Assembly: GCF_000212735.1 (NCBI RefSeq)
Contig: NC_015510.1
Span: 310,001-374,000 of the forward strand
Origin: Haliscomenobacter hydrossis DSM 1100
GTDB lineage: Bacteria > Bacteroidota > Bacteroidia > Chitinophagales > Saprospiraceae
Reading direction: 5' to 3'
Length of the DNA stretch: 64,000 nucleotides
The position numbers and the translations under genes were made by a program. The notes beneath the pieces are model-generated. The model was not told the DNA's origin. It saw only the letters and a list, made by a program, of their open reading frames with translations, and searched no databases. Of this stretch, positions 44,071 through 52,109 are shown in pieces; position 1 is the first letter of the stretch; each line of letters starts with the position of its first letter.

Positions 44071-44770
44071 TTAAAAAGGCACATCAATTTTGGAATGCTC
44101 TCCTACAACTAGAGTTAAAGACATAGCTGAGAAAATGAACAGTCGCAGTCCCCATCAATTTTGGAATGGTGGAAGCGGGCACCTCGGCTTACCTCGGCTT
44201 CGCTCGGCAACCATCGCTCGGCGACCGCGTGCATTGCTTGCAATATCTTAAACTTTACCCTTTGCAGAACATCCTGCTCAACGTACTATTGAAAACCCCA
44301 TGTTCATATCATCCGGTCCCCGAGCGGAGTCGAGGGGCCCGGCTTCGCAGTCCAATCAATTATGGAATGCTCTCCTACCAAATGAAAAGCTGCTGAAGAG
44401 CAACTTAAGCAAAGTCGCAGTCCCCATCAATTTTGGAATACTCTCCTACACGTTTATTAATCTATTACCATGTCAAAAGCAATTGTCGCAGTCCCCATCA
44501 ATTTTGGAATGCTCTCCTACCTACGTAGTCATTTGGAACCCTGCCGGCCATTATGTCGCAGTCCCCGTCAATTATGGAATGCTCTTCTACGCTGGATATG
44601 CTTCAGACTGGAAATATGCAGAAAGTCGCAGTCCCCGTCAATTATGGAATGCTCTTCTACTTGAAGTAGTTTCGCGCCCAGAGTTACAGGCCGATCGTCG
44701 CAGTCCCCGTCAATTATGGAATGCTCTCCTACGGGAATTCGGCGTGGAAGTAAAATCCAACGAAAAGTCG
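44071..44770. CRISPR. Orphan, decayed CRISPR array, 36-bp repeats
   Basis: Repeats begin GTCGCAGTCCCC and end ATGCTCTCCTAC (36 bp). Complete copies lie at 44414, 44485, 44555, 44625 and 44697; a near-complete copy at 44343; a 27-bp truncated copy at 44142; a 5'-degenerate copy ending at 44106; and a 4-bp stub at 44767. Spacers are 34-36 bp (44107, 44379, 44450, 44521, 44591, 44661, 44733). Repeats carry several variants (CCCCATCAATTTT versus CCCCGTCAATTAT; CTCTCC versus CTTTCT-like CTCTTC). GC-rich palindromic elements interrupt the array at 44169-44342 and after 44770. No cas gene is present in the window, so type is unknown. Confidence 0.9.
44169..44342. repeat. GC-rich palindromic element E1, inserted in the CRISPR array
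   Basis: It starts gtggaagcgggcacctcggc, ends near ccgagcggagtcgaggggcc-cgg, and has an AT-rich core. It replaces the end of one CRISPR repeat and the following spacer. Ends are inverted copies of one another in general form (ctcggcttcgctcgg / ccgagcggagtcgag). Confidence 0.7.
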
Positions 44771-44840
44771 GACTCATATCACCCGGTCGCTGAGCGAAGC
44801 CGAAGCGCCCGATCCCACTGTCCAAATCAATTTTAGTATG

Positions 44841-45047
44841 GTGGAAAGCGCCCCTCGGCTTCGCTCGGGGACCGCGGACATTGCTCCTAAATTTTTATAC
44901 CGTGCAAACAGCACAATGTCATACCCCTTGTACAAATCCAAAATCCCAAGCGTATTGCACCCGGTCCCCGAGCGGAGCCGAGGGGCCCGCCCCCGAGCGA
45001 TGGTTACCGAGCGGAGTCGAGCGAAGCCGAAGCGCCCGGCCCCACCA
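44841..45047. repeat. GC-rich palindromic elements E3 and E3b
   Basis: E3 (44841-44990) opens with agcgcccctcggcttcgctc and closes with cccggtccccgagcggagcc. E3b (44993-45047) is a partial second unit (gagcggagtcgagcgaagcc). A further half-unit (E2) lies at about 44770-44815. These are REP/MITE-like in layout and code for no protein of their own. Confidence 0.7.
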
Positions 45048-45348
45048 TTCTCCTCCCAAAATGACTCCCATTCTTACATTCCGCTAACAAGTGCAACTTT
45101 TCCAATTGCCCATTGATCAATGCTTCTTTTTTGGCGTGGCTCCACTTCTGAACCTGTTTCTCTCGATAAAAGGCCTCGTCTATTCGGGCGTATTCTTCAA
45201 AATAAACCAATTCTACGGGTAGATATTTTCGGGTATAGTTAGAACCCTCGCCAGCTTGATGTTGGGCTAGTCTACGATTGAGATCGGTTGTACTTCCTGT
45301 GTAGTAACAGTCGTTGGCGCATTTGAGTATATACATGTATCCCGTCAT
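45004..45348 (-). CDS. GIY-YIG nuclease-domain protein with element-derived tail
   Basis: 114 aa. The GIY-YIG core is present: YMYIL (residues 4-8), YYTG (15-18), the catalytic Arg near 25 (DLNRRLAQH) and YREKQVQKW with the metal-binding Glu. These small proteins are usually URI-type nucleases of unknown role. The final ~17 residues ([12 protein letters not shown]) are encoded by the GC-rich palindromic element E3b, so the native C-terminus was replaced. Confidence 0.85.
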   Translation of the reverse strand: MTGYMYILKCANDCYYTGSTTDLNRRLAQHQAGEGSNYTRKYLPVELVYFEEYARIDEAFYREKQVQKWSHAKKEALINGQLEKLHLLAECKNGSHFGRRMVGPGASASLDSAR

Positions 45349-45375
45349 GGGTTTGGAGGTTTTAATATTTTGGAA

Positions 45376-45703
45376 TGGTGGAAAGCGCCCCTCGGCTTCG
45401 CTCGGGGACCGCAGGCATTGCTCGTAATATTTTGATTTTACCCTTTTAAAATATTCTGCTCAAAGCACAACTCAAAACCTCGGACTCATATCTCCCGGTC
45501 CCCGAGCGAAGCCGAGGGGCCCGGTTTCACAATCTAATTTTTTACTAGTGGGAAGCGCCCCTCGGCTTCGCTCGGGGACCGCGTGCGTTGCTCGTAATAT
45601 TCTGATCTTACCCTTTGTACAATATTTTGCTCAAAGCACAACTCAAAACCTCGGACTCATATCACCCGGTCCCCGAGCGAAGCCGAGGGGCCCGGTCCCC
45701 GAG
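45376..45703. repeat. Two further GC-rich palindromic elements (E4, E5)
   Basis: E4 (45376-45529) and E5 (45549-45703) are about 150-155 bp each and share the internal text attgctcgtaatatt, taccctttt and aaagcacaactcaaaacctc, ending in ccggtccccgagcgaagccg. E4 is preceded by attttggaatg, text also found in the CRISPR repeat. The gap 45349-45728 contains nothing else. Confidence 0.78.
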
Positions 45704-45728
45704 CTCAGTTGAACTAAGCAGAAACGCC

Positions 45729-46253
45729 CTACTTCAAATAATACACATAAAACACCACCCCCAAGCCCAGTACAATCACCCACTCCAGGGTACTGCCCAG
45801 CGCCTTGTTCTTGACCCGCACGTGAATAATCGCGATCAGGGAGAAGATCAAACCCAGCGCCAAGTAAAAGCGTAATTTGGAGGCATTGGCAATGGTAGGG
45901 CCGACCTCCAGCCCCATGCGGTAGAAGAGGTCGAGCACGATGGGTGCCAGTAGCACGCTGACAATGGCGGTGAGGCCTCCAGCCAGCCACAAAATGAGTA
46001 CAGGGATATCTTTGGCCAACAGGTGCAAAGTGCGCACGGTGCTGCTCACAATCAGCCACAAGAGGAAGAGCTGAATACCCGTGATGACCTTGGTCGCAAA
46101 ATTGGTGTAGCCGCCAAAGACCACGTAACTCAACAAATTGCCGATGGTGATCAAAATGCCGTAAAAAATACCCGCCAGGGGTACCGCACGCAGAATGGCC
46201 GCCCAATAATTGGTTTTGGTGGAGGAACGGTAGGTTTTTGGTTTGGCGCTCAC
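45729..46253 (-). CDS. Small multi-pass membrane protein of unknown function
   Basis: 174 aa from the GTG at 46253. Five or so hydrophobic helices follow a short charged N-terminus (MSAKPKTYRSSTKTNYW): LRAVPLAGIFYGILITIGNLL, LFLLWLIVSSTV, LILWLAGGLTAIVSVLL, FYLALGLIFSLIAII and WVIVLGLGVVFYVYYL. No family was recognised. A longer frame begins at a GTG at 46292, but that codon lies inside the terminator hairpin of the upstream gene, so the internal start is preferred. Confidence 0.6.
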   Translation of the reverse strand: MSAKPKTYRSSTKTNYWAAILRAVPLAGIFYGILITIGNLLSYVVFGGYTNFATKVITGIQLFLLWLIVSSTVRTLHLLAKDIPVLILWLAGGLTAIVSVLLAPIVLDLFYRMGLEVGPTIANASKLRFYLALGLIFSLIAIIHVRVKNKALGSTLEWVIVLGLGVVFYVYYLK

Positions 46254-46266
46254 AGTGATAAATTTT

Positions 46267-46298
46267 AAAAAACAAAGGAGCAGAATTTGCACTGCTCC
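46267..46298 (-). terminator. Intrinsic terminator downstream of the transaldolase-like gene
   Basis: On the minus strand ggagcag (46292-46298) pairs with ctgctcc (46277-46283), followed by tttgtttttt. Confidence 0.82.
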
Positions 46299-46329
46299 CT
46301 GTATAAAATGGTATGTAGATAACTCTATT

Positions 46330-46488
46330 AATAAAAGTTGAAAAGTTGAAGTGTTGAAAAGAAGTTGACCTTACAAACTTTGCTGAACTGTCATCAAAAC
46401 CCTACCAGGATTTCTAATAAATGTGCAGCAATTTGCACTTAATTAGGCTTATCTTTCTTTTCAACCTTTCAACTTTTCAACTATTTAT
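46330..46488. repeat. Word-repeat inverted repeat ('gttgaa' family) at the transaldolase stop codon
   Basis: Arms 46330-46365 and 46449-46488 are complements of gttgaaaa words. The TAG stop (46481-46483, minus strand) opens the arm, as in the DUF4159 and isomerase-like genes. Confidence 0.85.
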
Positions 46489-47137
46489 TCGCTTTCGCGT
46501 GATCCGCCAGGAACTGCTCCAGGCCGAGGTCCGTCAGCGGGTGCTTCAACAAGCCCAGGATCGCAGAAAGTGGGCAAGTGACCACATCAGCGCCAGCTTT
46601 GGCCGCATCCACGATGTGTTTGGAGTTGCGGATTGAAGCCGCCAGAATTTGGGTATCAAACCCTTGAATGGCGTATATTTCGGCAATCTCGCGGATCAGC
46701 GCCATGCCGTCCCAGTTGATGTCGTCTACCCGGCCTACGAAAGGTGAGAGGTAGGTGGCACCCGCCTTGGCGGCCAGAATGGCTTGTCCTGAGGAAAAAA
46801 CCAGGGTACAGTTCGTGGGAATGCTGTGCTCCGTGAAGTAATTGATGGCTTTGATGCCGTCCTTGATCATGGGGACTTTCACCACGATGTTGGGGGCGAG
46901 ATCAGCCAGGCGCATGCCTTCTTCAACCATTCCGGCAAAATCGGTTGAAATGACTTCGGCGCTTACGTCGCCGTCGACAATTTCACAAATGGCACGGTAG
47001 TGATTGAGGATGTTGTCTGTTCCGGAAATACCTTCTTTGGCCATCAAAGACGGGTTGGTGGTTACCCCATCCAAGATTCCCAGGTCTTTGGCTTCTTTGA
47101 TTTGATCCAGATTGGCAGTGTCGATAAAAAACTTCAT
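46481..47137 (-). CDS. Transaldolase / fructose-6-phosphate aldolase-like enzyme
   Basis: 218 aa, the short form (FSA/TalC-like). KFFIDTANLDQIKEAKDLG, DGVTTNPSLMAKEG and the Schiff-base Lys in NIVVKVPMIK are present, with TLVFSSGQAILAAKAGA and SPFVGRVDD. It belongs to the pentose-phosphate or fructose-6-phosphate aldolase group. The ATG at 47137 is used; the frame extends upstream through non-coding text including a candidate small RNA. taaatttg at 47183-47176 (minus) is a possible -7 box. Confidence 0.92.
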   Translation of the reverse strand: MKFFIDTANLDQIKEAKDLGILDGVTTNPSLMAKEGISGTDNILNHYRAICEIVDGDVSAEVISTDFAGMVEEGMRLADLAPNIVVKVPMIKDGIKAINYFTEHSIPTNCTLVFSSGQAILAAKAGATYLSPFVGRVDDINWDGMALIREIAEIYAIQGFDTQILAASIRNSKHIVDAAKAGADVVTCPLSAILGLLKHPLTDLGLEQFLADHAKANK

Positions 47138-47194
47138 TTCTTGTTTGTTTGGATTAGCAAGTAGACTTGTTGCTGCAAATTTACATATTTTTCC

Positions 47195-47225
47195 AAAAAA
47201 AAAGCTTGGGATTTTCATCCCAAGC
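47195..47225 (-). terminator. Intrinsic terminator of the candidate small RNA
   Basis: On the minus strand gcttgggat and atcccaagc form a 9-bp stem with a GAAA loop, followed by nine T's. Confidence 0.92.
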
Positions 47226-47324
47226 CTCGCCATATGAATCATAATCACTTTAAGCCTATAGGCCTGCGCGAGCAAGCCAGCAGAAAAGTACAGAAACTCG
47301 CCTAAACGTATTCAGTACTTTTCA
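47195..47324 (-). ncRNA. Candidate structured RNA or leader upstream of the transaldolase-like gene
   Basis: The transcript would begin about 6 nt after a full-consensus promoter (47330-47360) and end at a strong terminator (47195-47225), about 130 nt. No start codon followed by a frame of useful length exists. Visible pairing: a closing helix (atatgaa with ttcatat), a 9-bp hairpin (gaaaagtac/gtacttttc) and a palindrome gcctataggc. It may be an independent small RNA or an attenuating leader of the downstream transaldolase gene, whose ATG lies 58 bp beyond the terminator. No known RNA family was recognised. Confidence 0.65.
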
Positions 47325-47329
47325 TATCA

Positions 47330-47360
47330 CAAATTTATATATTGCGGATAGAGGAAGCAA
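47330..47360 (-). promoter_or_regulatory. Full-consensus promoter before the candidate small RNA
   Basis: On the minus strand TTG (47358-47360), a 20-nt spacer and taaatttg (47330-47337). Confidence 0.75.
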
Positions 47361-47467
47361 TGACAAAAAACCGGAAATGTTTACCCCGAAAAACGGGTGT
47401 TTTTGCCCAAAAAATTACACTATTTTTTTGAATGTCAACGTTTTAATGCGATCAGAATTCTCCAAAT

Positions 47468-50400
47468 TTAGTTAGATAATGTCCATATCCAATTACCTTC
47501 ACTGTCAAAATAACCAATTTTATCGCCCTGTTCTACCCTAAAAACCCCCTGCCCCGCATAACGGATGTACTCAAAATCGGCGCCAACGATGAGATCGCCC
47601 TGCAAATTGGACAATCCACTAAAGCCATCGATGCGCACTTTGGCATAGCCATTTTCAAAACTTTCGATGCGACTGTACTTGGGGGGAACCAGTTCCATAC
47701 CCCGGCGATTGATCACGCCCCATTTGTTGTTGATCTGTACCACTGCTACACCGTGGTTGAAACTACCCGCCTTTTGGTAATACCCATTGTACATCCCCGC
47801 CTGTTCGGTGATGTAGTAAAAGCGGTATTGTTCGTCGCGCACCAGGCCACGGCCTTCACTGAAATCGAGCAGGCGATTGATACTCGGTTCAATCAACAAT
47901 TTGCCTTCTATGTCCAACAAACCAGCTTTGCGCAAACTGCCCTGAAACACCACTGCCCGCCCGTCGGCAAAACTTCGGCATTGTTTGAACACAAAAGGTG
48001 CCAGCACCGTCCCTTCGCGGGTGAGATAGCCACAATTCCCTTCTTTGTACACGGCAGCCCGGCCTTCCGAGAATGGTTCCGCCCGCGAGTATACGCAGGG
48101 AATCACCAATTTGCCCAAAGTATCCAGGTACCCGAAAGCGACCTTGTCTTTGACTACCGCCAAACCTTCGCTGAAGGGGAAAATTTCGGTAAAGTTGGGA
48201 CTACCCACGGCGAGCCCCTGCAAATTGATTAAGCCGAGGCGGTTGTTTTCCTGGTTTTGTACCGCCACGGCCAGACCATGCTGGTCAAAGGCCCGGATGT
48301 CGTAGTATTTTGGCCGCAGAATCCAGCGGTTCTTGTTGTCAATCATGCCCCATTTTCCTTCCATTTTGACCCGGGCTACACCCCGATCAAAATCAAAAGC
48401 TTGTTCAAATTGGGGCAAAATGTCCATTTTGTTTTTGGGATTGATGAATCCGATGCCTTTTTCAGTTTCGACCCAGGCCAGATCATTACAAAAATTGCCA
48501 GCCCGGCGGTATTGAAAATCGATACTGACATTGCCCAATTTGTCAATAAAGCCCCAAAAACGTCCCAATTTTACGGCGGCCAGGCCCTCATGAAAATCGC
48601 TCACTTCGCGGAAGCGGCAAGGGATAATTTCCGTCCCTTCATTGTTGACAAAGCCCCAAAGGCCATCGCGCATCACGGCGAGGCGATTTTCGCGGAAAGA
48701 CCCGATTTGGTCGTACAACGCATTGACGGCCAATTGGCCCAGCGTGTCAATCAGCCCGTATTTGGGGCGTTGCACGTACAAACGGATGATCTTGTTTTCG
48801 GTATTTTCCAAAAAATGAATGTCATCGTATTGACAAGGAATGACCTGTTTGCCGTAGCGATTGACCACCCCCCATTTGGCTTCACATTGCACGATACCCA
48901 CTTCATTGACCACGTCACGCGCGAAAGTAAATTGAGGTTTGATGCGGGTTTGCCCCGCCGTATCGATGTAGCCCCAGGTACAGGATTCACAAGTTAAACT
49001 GGCATTATCGCGAAAGATTTGGTCGTATTGGGTGAAATCGGCCAAGGCTACCGGAGAGGACAGTGCCGAAAGGTAGTCTTGGAGTTTTCCCATATCCTGA
49101 CCGGGTTTTAAAGCACCAGATAGCCTACCCACCTGGCTCATGCGGGCTAGTCCGTCCTGAAAAGGGCCAATGAAGGAAAAATCCTGAGCATGGAATTGTC
49201 CCCGGCGGCTCACCAGACCATAACGGCCCGACTGCAACCAGGCTCTGGCCCAGGTGCTGCCTTTCCTAAAATCGTCCAAAAAGAAATGAATGGCACTGAT
49301 TTCGGTCACCAGCGCGCCCAGATTGTTGTCCACCAATCCGTAGATGTACTCAAAGCGGTATGTGGTGCGCTCAAATTCGTAGTCTTTGGAACTGGGCATC
49401 CCCACCAGCGTCAAGCCCAATTCGGGCTCCACTTTGATGCGGCGAAAGGTAGGCGGGATTTGAATGCTGCCGTCTGAAATGTTGCGCAAGCCCCAGCGGT
49501 CGTCTTTTGCGGCATAAAACCACTCGTATTTTTCCAGGATGTACCCGGCTTCGTCTTTTTCCAAAACCCGCGCAGGGTTATTGTTGTTGGAGCCAATGCG
49601 CACCTTAAAGTGGCGATCCAGGCTTTGGTCTGCCACCAACTCACCACGATCATTGAAGCGCAGAAGATCCAGAGATTCGGCTTGCCCGGGGGCAGAGTTC
49701 TTTTTGTAGGCTTTGGCCTGATTGCCTTCCAGTTGGATTTTGCGGTATTTTACGGCCGTCAGTTCTTTTCCTTCGCCGTTGATGAGCCCAAAATCCTGTC
49801 CGAGTTTGACAATGCTGACCGGGCCTTTGGGCGGGGCAATATAGCTATATTTAAAGGGCGTCAGTTCCTGATCGCCTTCCTTCAACAAGGCCCATTGCCC
49901 TTTGAGGTTCACCCGAAAAACCGAGGGAGAATGCAGTAAAATTTCGTCGTAAAGTGGAGAAATGATCACCCGTCCGCACCAATCGATCAGCCCAAGGCTT
50001 TTGTCTTTGCGCGTGATGATGTAGCGGGTGGTCAACGGGTAGTAATCGTCGTAGGTTTTGCCATCGGTAACGATCCCCTTGCAAATGGAGGAAAACAAGA
50101 GGTTTTGGGCACCCACCTGAAAGATGAAATAACTGTCCGATAGCCTGCGCCAGGATTGAAACCGGTTGGGAGCCATTTGCCGGCCACGATGGTCGATGGC
50201 ACCCCAGAGTTGGTTGCGGCGGAAAAAGAAGAGGCTGTCGTTGAGGATTTCAATCTGCTCGGTTGAGGGAGCCAGTAATTCTTTGCCACTGCGCAGATAA
50301 AGCCCCAAGCGACCTTCATTTGAGGTTTGAATGTACTTTTCTTGCTTGAGTTCAACTTCGTCGTATTGCGCGGGCACGATGGAGCGCCCGAGACGATCCA

Positions 50401-50806
50401 TGACGCCCCATTTCTGGTTCATGCGGTACGCCAGGTATCCGCCTTCCCAGACAAACAATCGATCATACCCTTTGGGCAAAATGATTTTGCCTTGCAAGTT
50501 CACTACCATCCATTGCCCCTGATCCATCACCGCAATCATCAGGGAATCCAATACCCGTAAGTCTTCGTACCGGGGAGCGACTATTTCTTGCCCTTGCCGA
50601 TCGAGCATCCCGACTTTTCCCTCACGTTGCATTACGGCATAGCCGTACAACTTAAAATCACCGATGGCTTCATAGCGTGGCTGAATAACCAATTTCCCTT
50701 CCCCGTTGATGAGTCCCCAACGGTTGCTGATTTTGACTGGAAAAAAGGTCTGGGCATGCAGCCAAACACCCCAAAGTCCCAAAAAAAGTACAAAGACTAT
50801 GCGCAT
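47468..50806 (-). CDS. Secreted WG-repeat protein
   Basis: 1112 aa. A signal peptide (MRIVFVLFLGLWGVWLHAQ) precedes about 20 WG beta-repeats throughout, each of the form NRWGLINGEGKLVIQPRYE or GKVGMLDRQGQEIVAPRYEDL. The fold is likely a beta-solenoid or propeller-like stack used for binding. No enzyme domain is seen. The ATG at 50806 is chosen because the signal peptide starts there; the ATG at 50905 would add 33 residues without hydrophobic continuity. It is the largest gene of the window and appears monocistronic. Confidence 0.88.
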   Translation of the reverse strand: MRIVFVLFLGLWGVWLHAQTFFPVKISNRWGLINGEGKLVIQPRYEAIGDFKLYGYAVMQREGKVGMLDRQGQEIVAPRYEDLRVLDSLMIAVMDQGQWMVVNLQGKIILPKGYDRLFVWEGGYLAYRMNQKWGVMDRLGRSIVPAQYDEVELKQEKYIQTSNEGRLGLYLRSGKELLAPSTEQIEILNDSLFFFRRNQLWGAIDHRGRQMAPNRFQSWRRLSDSYFIFQVGAQNLLFSSICKGIVTDGKTYDDYYPLTTRYIITRKDKSLGLIDWCGRVIISPLYDEILLHSPSVFRVNLKGQWALLKEGDQELTPFKYSYIAPPKGPVSIVKLGQDFGLINGEGKELTAVKYRKIQLEGNQAKAYKKNSAPGQAESLDLLRFNDRGELVADQSLDRHFKVRIGSNNNNPARVLEKDEAGYILEKYEWFYAAKDDRWGLRNISDGSIQIPPTFRRIKVEPELGLTLVGMPSSKDYEFERTTYRFEYIYGLVDNNLGALVTEISAIHFFLDDFRKGSTWARAWLQSGRYGLVSRRGQFHAQDFSFIGPFQDGLARMSQVGRLSGALKPGQDMGKLQDYLSALSSPVALADFTQYDQIFRDNASLTCESCTWGYIDTAGQTRIKPQFTFARDVVNEVGIVQCEAKWGVVNRYGKQVIPCQYDDIHFLENTENKIIRLYVQRPKYGLIDTLGQLAVNALYDQIGSFRENRLAVMRDGLWGFVNNEGTEIIPCRFREVSDFHEGLAAVKLGRFWGFIDKLGNVSIDFQYRRAGNFCNDLAWVETEKGIGFINPKNKMDILPQFEQAFDFDRGVARVKMEGKWGMIDNKNRWILRPKYYDIRAFDQHGLAVAVQNQENNRLGLINLQGLAVGSPNFTEIFPFSEGLAVVKDKVAFGYLDTLGKLVIPCVYSRAEPFSEGRAAVYKEGNCGYLTREGTVLAPFVFKQCRSFADGRAVVFQGSLRKAGLLDIEGKLLIEPSINRLLDFSEGRGLVRDEQYRFYYITEQAGMYNGYYQKAGSFNHGVAVVQINNKWGVINRRGMELVPPKYSRIESFENGYAKVRIDGFSGLSNLQGDLIVGADFEYIRYAGQGVFRVEQGDKIGYFDSEGNWIWTLSN

Positions 50807-51014
50807 AATCGGTAATTCTGTCTTTCCGGGATAGACCACGAAAAACGTATTATAAAAACGTAATTCTGTTCTAATAATTATAGGGATGCAGGAAATATAT
50901 TGCATTCCTTTTGCCAGAAGTGCTGCAAAATAATAAGTGCCGCGTGATTATTTGGTTAAAATTTGGAAATGTACTTGAGAAAGCGGGGAAGGGTGGAAAA
51001 GAATTATTAACAGG

Positions 51015-52022
51015 TTAGTGCAACAGCAAATAAATCATCTCTCGCAACAAATCCACCTCCGGCTTGCCCGTGCTGTTGTAGTTCACTCCTTTGGATTTCA
51101 AATCGTATTCGCGCAACAGTGCAATGGCCCGTTCGGCGCGGGAGCGGTTGAAATAGCGGGTGGCTTCACGGTAATCCTTGAGGAAAAAGGCCGAGCGCAA
51201 TTCAAGCGCCTCCAATTGTTCCTTTTCCGAAGCTTGTAAGAAAAAATTAAGCAAGTACACCTTGCTAAAAAAGCCGTACAAGGAGGAAATAATGACCGTA
51301 ATGGGGTTGCGTTTGGGATTGGCCGCAAAGTAATTGGCAATGCGGTTGGCTTTGAGCACATCGCGCTGACCCAGGGCTTTTTGCAATTCAAACACGTTGT
51401 AATCCTTGCTGATGCCTATTTGTTCCTCGATGTGTTTGGTCGTGATTTCCGTTCCCGGTGCCAGGTTGATGGCCATTTTATCCAATTCGTTGGCTACCCT
51501 GCTCAGTTCTGTCCCCAGGTATTCGGCAACGAGCGCTGAGGCTTCCGGGCGAATGCTCAGTTTTTTATTGCGCAGGTAATCCTGAATCCAGTTGGGGATC
51601 TGGTTTTCATACAGGCGTTTGGACTCAAAAACCACTCCATTGGCCTGGATGGCTTTGCCAAATTTTGAATTGAGGTTATACTTGCCGTTTTTGTGGCAAA
51701 TCACCAGGATGGTGCTGTCCAGGGGTTTTTCCACGTAGGTTTGTAGGTCCTTGAGGGTCTTCATGTCCTGTGCCTCTTTCAAGATCAGCACCTGGTGTTG
51801 CGCCATCATGGGGTAGCGCCGGGCGGTATCCACAATGGCGAGATGATCTACGTCTTTGCCATATACAATCGTTTGGTTAAAGGCTCTTTCTCCCTCATTA
51901 AGGACTTCATTTTCAATGTAGTCACTAATGACGTCAATAAAGTACGCTTCATCACCGTGTAAAAAATACAGCGGCTTGTATTGCTTTTGTTTGAGCGATT
52001 TGAGTATTTCTGGAAAAGTCAT
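51015..52022 (-). CDS. holA: DNA polymerase III subunit delta
   Basis: 335 aa. AAA+-like fold without a Walker A, as in HolA: ILKSLKQKQYKPLYFLHGDE, YFIDVISDYIENEVL, FNQTIVYGKDVD and the later KMAINLAPGTEITTKHIE. It opens the sliding clamp as part of the clamp loader. It is divergent from the cytochrome-DUF1549 gene, with about 87 bp between the starts. caaattta at 52028 is a minus-strand TAAATTTG box immediately upstream of the ATG, possibly too close to be functional. Confidence 0.88.
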   Translation of the reverse strand: MTFPEILKSLKQKQYKPLYFLHGDEAYFIDVISDYIENEVLNEGERAFNQTIVYGKDVDHLAIVDTARRYPMMAQHQVLILKEAQDMKTLKDLQTYVEKPLDSTILVICHKNGKYNLNSKFGKAIQANGVVFESKRLYENQIPNWIQDYLRNKKLSIRPEASALVAEYLGTELSRVANELDKMAINLAPGTEITTKHIEEQIGISKDYNVFELQKALGQRDVLKANRIANYFAANPKRNPITVIISSLYGFFSKVYLLNFFLQASEKEQLEALELRSAFFLKDYREATRYFNRSRAERAIALLREYDLKSKGVNYNSTGKPEVDLLREMIYLLLH

Positions 52023-52109
52023 GGTGGCAAATTTATTGCAAAAAAATTAATGGTTATTAAAGACTTTTCCACACATTGTTTAAATTCGAGCCACAACCAC
52101 GATCGCAAA

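Noticed and set aside
44071-44770. Assigning the CRISPR array to type VI-B because of a similar TCAATTTTGGA core and 36-bp repeat length
   Set aside because: The GTTG/CAAC ends of that type are missing, spacers are 34-36 rather than 30 bp, and no Cas13b or other cas gene is present.
44300-44836. 178-codon frame through the CRISPR array
   Set aside because: It simply translates the 36-bp repeats and spacers (repeated PSILECS- and QLWNALL-like text).
46254-46292. GTG at 46292 as start of the membrane protein
   Set aside because: The codon lies inside the terminator hairpin of the transaldolase-like gene; the GTG at 46253 gives a proper N-terminus.
47330-47467. Treating the 47195-47225 hairpin as the terminator of the WG-repeat gene
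   Set aside because: It lies about 240 bp beyond the WG stop, and a full promoter sits between them, so an independent transcript is more likely; read-through termination is still possible.
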